Positions 19,741-30,480 of a DNA stretch of 64,000 nucleotides are shown here, one piece after another. Every line of letters begins with the position of its first letter. The stretch's first letter is position 1. Below the pieces are notes generated by a model. The model was given only the letters and a program-made list of their open reading frames with translations, was not told the DNA's origin and ran no database searches. The translations under genes were made by a program, and so were the position numbers. Source of the DNA: Aedes albopictus (taxonomy: Eukaryota > Arthropoda > Insecta > Diptera > Culicidae); the NCBI RefSeq assembly GCF_035046485.1, contig NC_085138.1, positions 334,883,312 through 334,947,311 of the forward strand, given 5' to 3'.

Positions 19741-21239
19741 ATTTGTTTTTAAAAAAAATGCAACAGAACTTGTTATTATTTAGTTATAATTTGCCGAATT
19801 CTTCCCAAACCAGCAGTGCTTTGAAGCTACTACAGTGACGATTCGTTCGTTAAGAGCTCGTCTGTCTCGATGGTTGAATGTTCACTGGTTGGGGCAAAAC
19901 CCAACTAAAAAGCACTGGCAATGTCAAAATAGATGTCAAAACGAGTTTGACGTATGACCGCCGTCGCATCACATCCTGTATACAGAACGTTTGCACAAGT
20001 TTGTGGGTGTTCTGTGACGTATTTCTCGTCACTTGCGTGTGTCTTGATCTTGCGAGCATTTTGATCAGTTGTCAGTTGCCCCAACGAACGAACACGATTC
20101 GCTAATCGGGGCGCAGTCGTGACCCAACCAGCGAATCCGGACTGTATCGTTATGCGATATCATTACAGCTAGAAGCTGTAATAAAAAAACTGTTGGGATA
20201 TCGCCATGGCTTCTCGGATGTAAACATTATTATCAATACAAATTGTAAGCTAGAATATAGCTGAAAATCAAATACTTCACAGCTATCATTTTTTGTGGTT
20301 CTTATATTGCACTCTATCCAAAACCGGAATAGTTCCCGGCTGATGTGCCAATCGAATAAGAATCCTCACCAACAAGACAGCTGCCTTCATAGAGTACGCT
20401 TCGGTACTGTTGCAGCGCTTTGTAGCGTTTTAAAGAACATTGTTTCTGCTGGAAGCTGTGGCGAAGAACCTGTTGGCGCAAACAGTACAGTATTTGATAG
20501 TTGATGTTGGGTAAGTTTTGCGGCAAATTGTTAAGTCTTGTCTGATGTTAAACAAAACAAGTAAGCATTGACAAACTTCCCCTTCATCAGATCATTAGCT
20601 TTTCTTTCTTCTCTGTTAACCTTAGTTTTGTATTCTTACGCGATAGATAGTCGGGTAAACAACGTGAAAAAAGGTTTGGAACTTTTTATCAGACCGTTTG
20701 GAACTTTTTATCAGATCGTTTTTCAAATTTTGGTAGGATGTCAAAGACACAGTAGACGTTCGATAACTGTAACATGTTTACGTTTCACTTAGCGAACAAA
20801 CATCCGATAACTGGAATGCCTGGCAGTATCAACAAACCATCAACTGACGTTAAATGAACGTGAACTTCATCCGTCTGTTCATTTGGGTTAACATGGCGCA
20901 CCATTTTGGCATTTGACGGTGCGATAACTGTGAATTTGTTGCACTTACTGGACTTGCAGTTAAAAAGTATTGCAGTTAAGCCGCTTGCATCGACCGAACG
21001 GCTACTGTACGTTACGCTAAAATTGGAAATTTTCAACCCTCCCTGCCTGCTCCAAACGTGACGATAAACTTAATGGATGACCCCTTATGTGATAGATTCC
21101 ATTTCATTGCTTAAAATAAAAAAAAATGTGGAATATAACCAAATTATATCTACAACTGTTATCATATCTGCATATGATGTAATTGTGATAGACAATCACT
21201 AACGACAAATCAAGTCTATTATACGACAACGAGCTCAAT
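19741..21239. other. Unassigned DNA
   Basis: No gene recognised. An inverted pair, TTCGTTCGTT (about 19843) and AACGAACGAA (about 20082), brackets 250 bp and may be a decayed MITE. The short ORFs here have no domains. Confidence 0.35.
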
Positions 21240-21339
21240 ATGACGTCATACCACCCCGCTCGTGTGCGTCTGACAAACAAGGATTTGATTGAGGAAACTG
21301 GCAATACGTAGAACCAGTAAAGCTTCTATCACCGCCCAC

Positions 21340-21425
21340 TTCATGTGTTGTGATGGCCTCATTGGCAGAGGCGTCAGACAGCTACCGATGGTAGGTGTCT
21401 TGGTTCAAATCCCGTTCGGATCCGA
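21340..21425 (+). other. tRNA-like sequence in right arm
   Basis: GATGGCCTCATTGGCAGAGG (A-box-like), followed about 45 bp later by TTGGTTCAAATCCCGTTCGG (B-box-like). Similar in sequence to 8230-8312 but on the other strand, and preceded by AGAACCAGTAAAGCTTCTA and TGACGTCA, which match the other arm. It is not an obvious functional tRNA. Confidence 0.5.
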
Positions 21426-21461
21426 AAATTTTATAACGTACTGGAAACTATTTTTTATGTA

Positions 21462-22250
21462 CCGTCGTGCGGGGCTTCTTTATACACTTTTTCATGGTTT
21501 TTCAACTTTATGACATTATTACTCCCAGAGTAGTGAATGGATTTCCACAATTTTTACACACAATAATCGTGAGTATGTATGTATGATGTATGCAAAATTT
21601 GAACTAAATCCATCAATAAACAAAAAAGTTGTTCATACACCAATCGGACACATCTCATATAGAACCGGATGGGGACTACTTTGGACATTTTTATCTATAA
21701 CAAATCTGAATTTCAAATTCCGGGGTTATTTAGAAAACTACTTTGTACCAATACTGTAGTATACTATATCAGTCATGATTTCAATCAATATATGCGTTTT
21801 AAGATGGTTCTGTGCTACCTTTGGTATTATGAGCAGCGTGATTTTGCTATATAGATACCCTGAAAAAAGGGACCATCCATCCTTAATTTAGGTGAAACGG
21901 TCATTTATAATGTATAACGATATAAATATTCGATTGTATATGCTACGTTGATACATTTTGAATGAATTGATCAACCCTTTGAAATTTATGAACTGTAGAA
22001 ACAATGCTTACGGACCATATGTTCTGAAACGTTATGTTTGTTTTATAGGTTTATTCGATGTTTTTTCGCGTCCTGACAAGCAATAAACGGTCTGTTTGAA
22101 AATTTTTTTCAACCAAATGAAGGGAAAACTATTGCTTCATAATAGTCCCAAAGACATCAAACTGATTTGAACAATATTTTGAATTCAAAAAATCCATATT
22201 CTAAAGTGTCCAAAGTAGCCCCGCATTTCAAAAGTAGCCCCGCACGACGG
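21462..22250. mobile_element. TA-flanked MITE with CCGTCGTGCGGGG ends, 0.79 kb
   Basis: Left end CCGTCGTGCGGGGCT, right end AGCCCCGCACGACGG, TA at 21460-21461 and 22251-22252. AT-rich interior with motifs such as GGGACTACTTTGGAC and GTGTCCAAAGTAGCCCC; no gene. Inserted in the right arm of the large inverted-arm element. Confidence 0.8.
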
Positions 22251-22770
22251 TAACCTACTTTTTCTAAAAATAGAATAACACACTTAAAATATTTACTCAA
22301 AAAATGAGTATAAAAATTTAGTTTTTACCCTAAAAGGTTGCCAAAGAATTATAACACAATTTGTTATAATTTTGTTAAATTCTATCATATTTCATGGAAC
22401 AAGTTTTGTAATATTTTTGTTATGATCATAACAAAAGTTATTACATTTTTGTTCTTTTCTTGTGGGAACTTTGTTAGAATTTTTGTTATTTGAACTACTA
22501 ACGGTACATGTTTTATAACAACCCTTGTTATAAAAATTTATTGTAACAAAATAACACAGCTTGTTATAATTTTGTAATGTCCATCTAGTCGGGTCTGATC
22601 GGGAGGACTGAGCGAAGTCCGTTGGCCGAACTTTGGAGAACACAGATTGGCGTCGGCTCAAATTCTGCTATACTCTGGCCTACGAGGTGAACATGCTCCT
22701 CGCCATCGTGGAGTTGGTTTCCTGCTCAGTGCTCACGCCCACACAGCGCTCATTAAGTGGGAGCCTATTA

Positions 22771-22937
22771 GGCGCCATCCACAAATTACGTAACGCTTTA
22801 GGGGGAGGGGGGGAGTATGGCCAAGCGTTACGGTCCATACAAAAATTTTCGAGTTTTCATACAAAAAAGCGTTACGGAGGGGGGAGGGGGGGTCAAAAAA
22901 TGTCGATTTTAGCGTTACGTAATAAATGGATGCTGCC
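22771..22937. mobile_element. Small G-rich MITE in RTE copy 4, TTA target duplication
   Basis: 167 bp from GGCGCCATCCACAAATTACG to the inverted CGTAATAAATGGATGCTGCC, flanked by TTA (22768-22770, 22938-22940). Removing it with one TTA restores the RTE endonuclease frame (…KWEPI | NERIIVARF…), which fixes the boundaries exactly. PIF/Harbinger-like TWA target (inference). Confidence 0.9.
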
Positions 22938-24454
22938 TTAATGAGAGGATAATTGTAGCCAGATTTGGAACACCGTGCCGTGCCGAGGGATCTTCGAAGA
23001 TTCCGAAAGGTGATATCAAGATTCTCATGGGCGACTTCAACGCGAAGGTTGGTTACGACAACTCGGACTATGAGCACGTCATGGGACGCCATGGTCTCGG
23101 AAAAATGAGCGAAAAGGGAGAGCTGTTTGCAGAGTTTTGTGGCAACAATGGCATGGTGATTGGGGGATCGCTCTTTCCTCATCGACCAGTGCTCAAAGTG
23201 ACATGGGTTTCCCGTGATGGCGTCACGGAAAATCAAATCGACCACATCTGCATCAGCCATAAATGGAGACGGAGCCTTCTTGATGTGCGGAACAAACGTA
23301 GCGCCGACATTGCGTCTGATCATCATCTTCTAATCGGCGAGATCATGCTGCGCATTGTGAGGATCTATCGACAGGAGGAGAAAATCGGGCACCGGATCAA
23401 CACATGCCAACTGGAAGACTCTGTGGGGAAAAGGGCCTTCGCCGATGAGCTAGAGAACCTTGCTACGAACATTCCGAAAAGTGGAAGCGTAGACTATCAA
23501 TGGAGCGCCATCAAGAACGTCTTCATCGCCACCGGTGAGAATAATTTGGGTGAGCTACGCACCCGGAGAAAGCAGTGGATCACCGATGATACCTGGAGGA
23601 AGATAGAGGAGCGAAGGAACGCCAAAGCCGCGATAGAGCGAGCGAAAACACGAGGAGCCAATGCCGGAGACCGTCAGCGCTGTTCGGCTCTCGAGAAGGA
23701 AGTAAAACGCTCATGTAGACTGGACAAAAGAACGTGGGCGGGCTCCCTAGCCAACGAAAGCGAGAAAGTCGCAAACACTGGCGACGATGTTTCACGCCGT
23801 CTTAGTGGGACCAAGATGAATACTACGATGCCCGTGAAAGACACATCTGGACAGTTACTGACCCACCAGGCTGACCAGTTGAAACGCTGCATTCCGAGAA
23901 GCACCTACATGACTTCGAACTGGCTGATGACGTTGCTTTCCTAGCTCAACGGCGCTCTGATATGCAGAGCAAGCTGGATGGTCTTGCCAATCGCTTCTCG
24001 GCGGTAGGTGCGTAAACCAAACCAAATCGTTGGATGTAAACACGATCAACCCTTCCAGCTTTACGGTAACTGAGCAATCAGTGGAGAATGTTGAAAGCTT
24101 CCAATATCTTGGTAGCCAAATGGCGGCTGATGGCGGCACTATGATCCATATAGAGGTGCACGGATCAAGAAGGCGAGAGCTGTTTTTGTGAGTTTAAGAA
24201 ATGTATGGAAAACCAAGCAGATTAGTCGACGCACCCAAATCCGAATTTTAAATTCAAACGTGAAATCTGCGCTGCTATACGCCAATGAAACCTGGTGTGT
24301 ATCAGTGGAGAACATTCAATGGCTGCAGATTTTCATCAACAGATGCCTGCGATATATCCCTTCCGGGACGGAGCGCAAAGAAGTGAAAGTCCCATATAAA
24401 TGGCTCAAATTTGATTCTCCAGAACTCTTAGATTCCCAAATGAAACAACAATTA

Positions 24455-24650
24455 GGGTATTGTACCATTTGGGCAGGTGTACCTATTTTGGGCACTTGCC
24501 GCTATAACTAAGTCAATATCAAACCGATTGATTTGAATTTTTGTTCAAGGTTAGATACTGTACGTGCCTAACTTTATACAAAACTACAAATCAATCGGCA
24601 TAGCGGAAAGTGCCCAAAATAGGTACACCTGCCCAAATGATACAAGGCCC
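24455..24650. mobile_element. TA-flanked MITE with GGGTATTGTACC / GGGCCTTGTATC ends
   Basis: 196 bp. Termini share TTTGGGCAGGTGTACCTATT in inverted orientation; TA at 24453-24454 and 24651-24652. A related copy with a somewhat different interior lies at 43129-43341. It interrupts RTE copy 4. Confidence 0.8.
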
Positions 24651-24652
24651 TA

Positions 24653-24965
24653 CTTTTCCTCATTTGAATGAACTACTCTTTATCTTTTGATTTTTAGCTT
24701 TGATTACCTAGATGAATCGTAAAAAAAATTAGCGACAGATAAAACTTTTCCATGTTATACGGTTTTGGTCCATTTTTTGTTTACCTTGTTGTGATAAATG
24801 TCACAGGCAACGTAAACAAAAGTTTGTTTGCACAAATACAAGTATAATTAATGACTGAATTATAGAAACTGTTCACATCACATAAAATAAAGTCTAAACA
24901 AATTTTAAAAAATGCAAAGCTGTCACCGCTCAACAGCACAATTGTGCTGGTTCGTCACGAAAGGG
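24653..24965. repeat. TCCCTTTCGTGAC-family fragment in RTE copy 4
   Basis: From about 24790 to 24965 it is the reverse complement, with drift, of 1976-2160, ending CAATTGTGCTGGTTCGTCAC then GAAAGGGA and TA. The left boundary is unclear; 24653-24790 is unassigned. It separates the last two coding pieces of RTE copy 4. Confidence 0.65.
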
Positions 24966-25329
24966 ATATAATTCGTGCATTGTGGCCTCACAATCTCCAA
25001 TGTGGATCTCCATCGTCGATGTCATCAAAAGCCAATAGCGACAGAAATTCGGCAGCGAAAGTGGAGGTGGGTCGGCCACATTCTACGCAGGGGTGGAAAC
25101 GAAATTTGCAAACAAGCGTTATATTGGAACCCAACAGAACATTGCAGCAGAAGCAGACCCAGAGGCTCATGGCGGCGCAGACTCAACAACGAAATCAAGC
25201 AAGTCGATAGAAATTTGACCTGGCCACAGGTCAAGGCGATGACGGGCAATAGCCCAGGATAGAGATCTTTCAATTCATAAAGTAAAGTAAGTAAATATTA
25301 TTCAAGGGATTTATTTACGAACTCTAAAC

Positions 25330-25600
25330 TCTAGAGTCTAGATAAATTATTTACGGGATTTCTTCAGGAACTCTTTTAAGGTATGTATTGTCCTGTTATT
25401 TCTCGGGTAATTTCTCCAGGAATTCTTTCAGTGATTTCTTCAGGAATTTCACCTGGCATTTTACCAAGGATTTCTCCAATAATTCCTCTTGAGGGATTTT
25501 TATGCGGTTTCCCTAGGGGATCTTTCGCAAAGATACATTCAAATATGTTTACAGGGCTTCCACTAAGATTTTTTTTTCAGGGATTCCTTTAGGAATTGTG
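25330..25600 (-). repeat. Degenerate GGAATTCC array, pyrimidine-rich on plus
   Basis: Units such as TTTCTCCAGGAATTCTTTCAGTGA repeat imperfectly. Same class as 9640-10130, opposite strand polarity. Confidence 0.6.
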
Positions 25601-25706
25601 CTTATTGTTCTGATAAGCGTGTGTTGCTGTAACCGCTCACAGTATTGAGTGTGCCATGGAAAAAATAGCCACAGCAATAAAGCACGATGAATATTCAGCA
25701 CGACCA

Positions 25707-25853
25707 AATGTACCATTTCGTAAAGGAAATTGCCTAAGCTTCCTTGGGCATAGAGCATCTTCGTGCCTGCCACACGATATACACATGCAAAATGGTCATT
25801 GGCAGAAGAAGCTCTTAGTCAATAACTGTGGAAGTGCTTATAGAACAGTGAGG
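25707..25853 (+). mobile_element. Feilai SINE fragment (head missing, 3' cut)
   Basis: Begins inside the body at TTTCGTAAAGGAAATTGCC and includes CTTGGGCATAGAGCATC, GCCACACGATATAC and AATAACTGTGGAAGTGC. It breaks off after TATAGAACA, where a G/C-rich MITE remnant starts. Confidence 0.85.
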
Positions 25854-25855
25854 CA

Positions 25856-25985
25856 GCATCCATGTATTACGTAATGCAAAAATCGACATTTTTACCCCGA
25901 ACCGCCCCCCCCCCCTTCTGCCTTCCGTAACACAGTTTTGTATGGAAATCCTAATGTTTTTTTGTAATGGCCGTAACTGAGGAAC
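25856..25985. repeat. Partial small MITE of the 22771 family
   Basis: GGCAGCATCCATGTATTACG at its start matches the inverted terminus of the 22771-22937 element (GGCAGCATCCATTTATTACG). It is followed by AATGCAAAAATCGACATTTT, a C-run and TTCCGTAACAC. The other end is lost. Confidence 0.6.
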
Positions 25986-25989
25986 TGAG

Positions 25990-26439
25990 AATCCCCAGCG
26001 GTGAATCGTGATGCAACAAAAAAAACCTAAAAAGTAGCAAAACATTTTAACGCATGTAAATAAAGGTATAACCAAATGGAAGCACAAACACTTTGGACAA
26101 TGGGTATAATTCAATTAGTAGTCATTTCGCCTTATTTGGAAAATGTTCATAGTCATAATGTATGAGTCAGCGTAAAACTTGACCACAAATTTGAAGCAGT
26201 TATGATGACGCAATTCATGAATCATCGGCTAAAATAGAATATGATGGAAGCAATATGTATTAATTCTTTGAAGCTCGTTCAAGTTAAATTAAAATCAAAC
26301 CACGCCATGTTATTCAACAGACTCATACCTACTTCACGGGTTATTCTGACCATAAAATCCAAAACATTTGACGAAGACAACGAGTTGGAGCTTTTGAATT
26401 GACACGATTCAGAAAAACTAAACAGTTCAAGCGGATACT
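25990..26439. other. Unassigned DNA
   Basis: No gene or repeat that I can name. Confidence 0.4.
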
Positions 26440-26441
26440 TA

Positions 26442-27289
26442 CCGTCAAGGCACCATTCACCGTGGATCTAAGAGGATTCGGGGCAAATAAGGGCTGTCAT
26501 TTGACACCAGTCTTATAAACATTGTTGGTGCCGCTTCTAATTGCCTTCATTATAGGTTAAAATTAAAGCAATATCCACAGAAGTAGAAAATTTTTCACAA
26601 AATTTGGTGATATAGTACAATTAGTAAAGGGTAGTAGGGTCGCATAATTCCGTGGTAGGTCACCATTCACCGTGGTAGTAGGGACCCATTCATCGTGTAT
26701 GAAAAATTTTATTCTACTTTGTTTAAAAACGATCAAAACAACCCAGCCAAGGGAATGTTCTTCGTTTAAATTCATTTCAAGTAATAACTTGCAAGATTTT
26801 ATTAGAAAAACGAATGTTCAAATTTTCGATTTTTTCTAGATATATGGGACAATATGGGGCACGGTGAATGGAGACCATTGATTTTTAGGGTACCCATTTA
26901 CCGTGCCTTTTTGTTTCAATTAAAAAGTACGAGTAATCGTACTTTCTTGTTAAACTTACTTCGGTAATGCAAAATACATACCGGATATGTGAATTTAATT
27001 GCTTCTTGGTGAAATAAAAACGTTACTACATTTAGTTTATCGCTTAAATCATCTTAGCGCAGTTTTCGTTTTTTCACTATGAATGCAGTGAACGAGCAGG
27101 AACCCGCTTCATGTAAACACACTTTAGTGTCAGAATGATACTTTTAAATGTTTCTAATGAGCGTTTTGACATGGTAACAATACATTGGTTGTATTGGTGA
27201 AATTGAAGGGAAATTGTCATATCATTCAATCATAATATGGAAATAATGAAAAAATATTCGAAGGCACACGGTGAATGGCGCCTTGACGG
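26442..27289. mobile_element. TA-flanked MITE with CCGTCAAGGCACCATTCACC ends, 0.85 kb
   Basis: Left end CCGTCAAGGCACCATTCACC, right end the inverted GGTGAATGGCGCCTTGACGG, TA at 26440-26441 and 27290-27291. The ACCATTCACCGTG motif also recurs inside (about 26660 and, inverted, about 26862). Non-coding. Its right TA is directly followed by the next MITE. Confidence 0.8.
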
Positions 27290-27291
27290 TA

Positions 27292-27593
27292 TGTCGTTTT
27301 CGTTTTTGCGGTGGTGCTACACCGGTGTAGCACTTTTGCACTGAAAGTGTTCGTTTTTGATTTTCGTGCTGCACCGGTGTAGTACTTTTTCTGCACCGCT
27401 CAAGATAGTGCAGCACTCAAAAATTCGAGAGTGTAGCGAGTGTACACCGTGTCCACCAATCAGCGTTTGCAAAGTTGTAAATATTTTGGTTTTAATTCAC
27501 GCACACCAATGCAACTGCACCGAAAATGTTCGTTTTTGCAGTGAAAAGTGTAGCACGAAGCGGTGTAGCACCGCCGCAAAAACGAAAACGACA
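27292..27593. mobile_element. Palindromic MITE with TGTCGTTTTCGTTTTTGCGG ends, 0.30 kb
   Basis: The first 60 and last 60 bases are inverted copies containing GGTGCTACACCG and TTCGTTTTTG. Long stems continue inward with AAAGTGTTCGTTTTTG. No clear target duplication: the left flank is TA, the right TTA. Non-coding. Confidence 0.7.
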
Positions 27594-27705
27594 TTAAGGC
27601 CGGACGGGACGGTGGGTGAATCGTCCGCCATTGCTCTGTTGCTAGTAAGATGCAAATCTCAACTTCTACTTCATATTACACTAGTTTACAGCATTTTTGA
27701 ACTGA

Positions 27706-27950
27706 GTGTGGTTTTGGAGGCAAAGAGAAGAGGCCGCTTTTTTCATTCGGGCCGGCCGCGTCGTCGTCGTCGCCGATTTGACTGTGCTCATCTTCGTACG
27801 GGACGGTTTAGTGTGGTTTTGGAGGCGAAGTGAAGAGGCCGCTTTTTTCATTCGGACCGGCCGCGTCGTCGTCGTGTCAATTTGAATGTGCACATCGTCG
27901 TACCCGTGTATAGTTGTAGCGGTTCAGTGTGATTTCGGAGAAGAGGTCAG
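27706..27950 (+). repeat. Tandem repeat of 105 bp, 2.3 units, promoter-like
   Basis: Unit 1 starts at 27706 and unit 2 at 27811, each GTGTGGTTTTGGAGG(C) then GAAGAGGCCGCTTTTTTCAT then CGGCCGCGTCGTCGTCG. A partial third starts at 27927. The third is preceded by TTCAGTGTG, an initiator-like match. Tandem 5' units are a known LINE and LTR promoter layout; here no coding body was recognised downstream. Confidence 0.7.
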
Positions 27951-29640
27951 TTAGTGGAAGATGCTGCAGCACATACGCACTGGACACTTCGAAGGATGTT
28001 TATTGGTGAGCTCTTTCCATTTTATAACAATAATTTATGCTAAAGGATTTATAAAATTCTGCTCTGGTTTTTGTGTATTTATTCAACTAATATTGAAAAG
28101 TTCGTCACGCCATGTGTCGGCGCTAGTTTTCAATGCTCATTCAATTGATAATAAATGTTTTTCTTTTATTTTCTGCATTTACACACAAATTGAACCCGTA
28201 ACGTGGGTAGATCACCTTGGAATGGTGCGTTACGGTGTAAGATCTACCATACCATACCAAATTTTAATCTTGCTATTTTCCAGTCTGGTTAATTTAAATG
28301 CAGGATAAAGATTTGGTTTACTTTTTTTACTGTTTTTTTTTTTTTGTTTAATAATTGTTTTTTATTCTAAATACTAGCTGTCCCGGCAAACTTTGTCTTG
28401 CCAAGCTTGCGGTGGTTTGACAGCTTTTGAGATCATTTTAGCACCGCACTCTAGATTGGTTTCACATCGATCGTGTTGATTTTCTTCCCAGCTCATAAAA
28501 AATAAGCGATTTTTCAATTTTCATACTGTTTTAGTAGATTTTCGTAACTTTTCATACATATGAACACAGCCACCATGAATACGAATCGAAACGTGCAAGG
28601 GTCATGCTGATCGGTTCGGCCATTCGTGAGTTTTGTTGCTTCAAAGACAATTCAAACTCATTTTTATACATATAGATAGATTTTTGTAATTTGTTTTTCA
28701 CTGCTAATATACCGTTTCTTTCAGAGGGATGCAGGTAAATTTGTCCTATGTGTAAATAACACAATTTATAAAAAATATAACTGTTGTGAACGTATCACCA
28801 TTCAATACTACTACGGGTGTTGATGTGCGTTTCTTCCGTTTCTTATTTTCGCGAACCTCGTTTTACGCGAACTATTTTTGATATAAAAAAAAATGAAATA
28901 GCTGGAAGCCATCCGTTAGTTAAAATATAGTGATCGGGCGTGAGTGTGGTATCCGGGATCAGCCGTACGACGCCAGCTAGCAGTAGATGCGGTTTTGTTT
29001 TCTCGAATTGATTGTGCGGTGGACATTATTCCCTGACATGTCGCGTATGTGAGGACGTATTCAATTTTCCGCGAGTGCATCGTTCATAGGTAAATCCAAC
29101 GGAAGCTAACGATCCCTCCGCATCTGGTGGCAGGAATGAGAACCCTATGAAAAACGTGGCTCCACCAAAATGTCACATGGCGCAGCATAGGCGAAGTGCA
29201 CTTTTTTCACTTTTTCATATCGAATTCCGCATCGTAGAGAAACAAACGAGCACTTTTTGGAAAGAAAATTAAATTCTCTTTCAGGTGCGCTTAGATCCGG
29301 TAGGTACTTACGAACAATTTGTGTGATTAATTTGAGGAGCTCTTGCTATGCCTCCGGCGGGCGATCTTCCGGATTTATTGTTAGCTGGCCAATCCGGTGT
29401 CTGTCGGCGTGGGCATCAAGAATGATGATAATGGAAGCCATTGCAAATGGAAAAGAGCAACTTCTAGAGCAAAAAATGAGTAAAATTTGACGACAAAAAA
29501 TTGACCTTTTTATGTAAACAAACGATTTTCTCCTTATCTCACTCAGCGCCTCTACAATGGGGGACCATTCGGATTCACCTATAGCAAAACAAGAATCGGT
29601 CTGGTGATTGTAGCAATTTGTTTACAAAACAAAGCCCCTA
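27951..29640. other. Unassigned DNA
   Basis: No gene recognised. An open frame at 27961-28308 and a possible 5' splice site (TTGGTGAGCT, about 28003) follow the tandem repeat without supporting homology. About 28372 has CTAGCTGTCCCGGCAAACTT, which resembles a repeat terminus common in insect genomes, but I could not find its partner end. Confidence 0.35.
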
Positions 29641-30480
29641 ACAAATGATCCCTTCCCGTATCCAAACTCCTAGTGATTACTCGTAGTAACGCAGAGAATT
29701 CCTCGGTTACTGGCCTAAGCCAGAATCATGTCATCACTTCCTTCCCTATCCTCAATTGACCTGCATTCGGACGCGGCCGGCGCTGGTATTGCTTTTTGAA
29801 AAGTATTGGGATGTCAGCATTTACACAATGAGGAGAAGGCTAATCCCAAGCATCATCTGTTGGTTCTTTGTGTAAATGCAGATGTCCTTGCAATAACAGA
29901 GGAGCAACCGCAGGCGGTCAATCATGCTCATGCTCATGCTCTATTTTCTGCATTTACACACAAATTTGAATGGTTCGTCATCTTCGGTGTCGACATTTGT
30001 AATATTTTAGTCAAAATGAATAAATGTTTTGACTCAAGTAAAGGTTGCATGAATCAAATCACTTACCAAAGTAAATCCAAATCATGTAACTGTCCCCTCC
30101 CCACTAACAAAAACTCCTTCCCGTGACAGTCGTGGAGAAAATGAGGTGATCTCGGTCTCTAGTAGCAACGTACGTCACACTAACATTCCTTTCCTTCCTC
30201 GATGACCGTAAGGACGTGGCCGGCGCCGTTATTGACTAATAAAGTCTGGAATTCTCGAACTGTGCACATTGAGAACGGTAGCTACTCCCAAGCTCCGTTT
30301 GTTAGTTCCTTGTGCAATTTCGATTGTTCTGGTCAATCACGGAGTAGCAACTACGAATTGTACGGTCATCTATGCTCATGCTCATGCTCACTAGTTTACA
30401 GCATTTTTGAACTCGGTAAGCTGATGATCATTTTTGGTGTAGAATCATGCCCTGAGTTCAAAAACGCGAAAGAAAAAAAA
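29640..30480 (+). repeat. Two diverged tandem copies of a ~0.45 kb unit
   Basis: Copy A (about 29640-30010) and copy B (about 30105-30480) align with gaps. Shared points in order are CCTTCCC, CGGACGCGGCCGGCGC / AGGACGTGGCCGGCGC, CCCAAGC, TTGTGTAA / TTGTGCAA, and ATGCTCATGCTCATGCTC. The 3' segment of copy B (ACTAGTTTACAGCATTTTTG) recurs at 27679 and that of copy A (TTCTGCATTTACACACAAAT) at 28172. Family unknown. Confidence 0.55.

Larger units (their letters stand above)
7970..22603. mobile_element. Inverted-arm TA element, heavily interrupted
   Basis: The left terminus CCCGATCAGAAAGGCATAAC (7970) and the right terminus, read inverted from 22603 (CCCGATCAGACCCGACTAG), resemble each other. Both lead into AT-rich DNA dense in TTATAACA/TGTTATAA (7970-8190 and 22330-22603). 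Further inward both arms hold a tRNA-like segment and then TGACGTCA (8230-8410 and 21251-21430), in opposite orientation. The left end follows TA and the right end abuts AGGACTG of the split RTE, consistent with a TA target. Everything between is later insertions and unassigned DNA. Arm homology is clear; the claim that the two arms are one element is inference. Confidence 0.5.
22604..25292 (+). pseudogene. RTE LINE copy 4, main part (endonuclease to 3' end)
   Basis: Resumes the endonuclease begun at 7170: GLSEVRWPNFGEHRLASAQ, then HRGVGFLLSAHA. After a MITE (22771-22937) it continues with NERIIVARFGTP, MGDFNAKVGYDN, QIDHICISHKWRRSLLDVR and SDHHLLIGE. The linker follows to about 23890. Nearly the whole reverse-transcriptase core is deleted there: sequence jumps to ELADDVAFLAQRRSD (about 23910-23955), which keeps motif C. 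The C-terminal part reads SFQYLGSQMAADGG, IQWLQIFINRCLRYI and, after two more insertions, RWRWVGHILRRGGNEICKQA. The tail near 25280 is AAAGTAAAGTAAGTAA. Internally deleted and dead. Confidence 0.85.

Noticed and set aside
22733..23326. 197-codon minus-strand frame
   Set aside because: It crosses a MITE boundary and is antisense to the RTE endonuclease.
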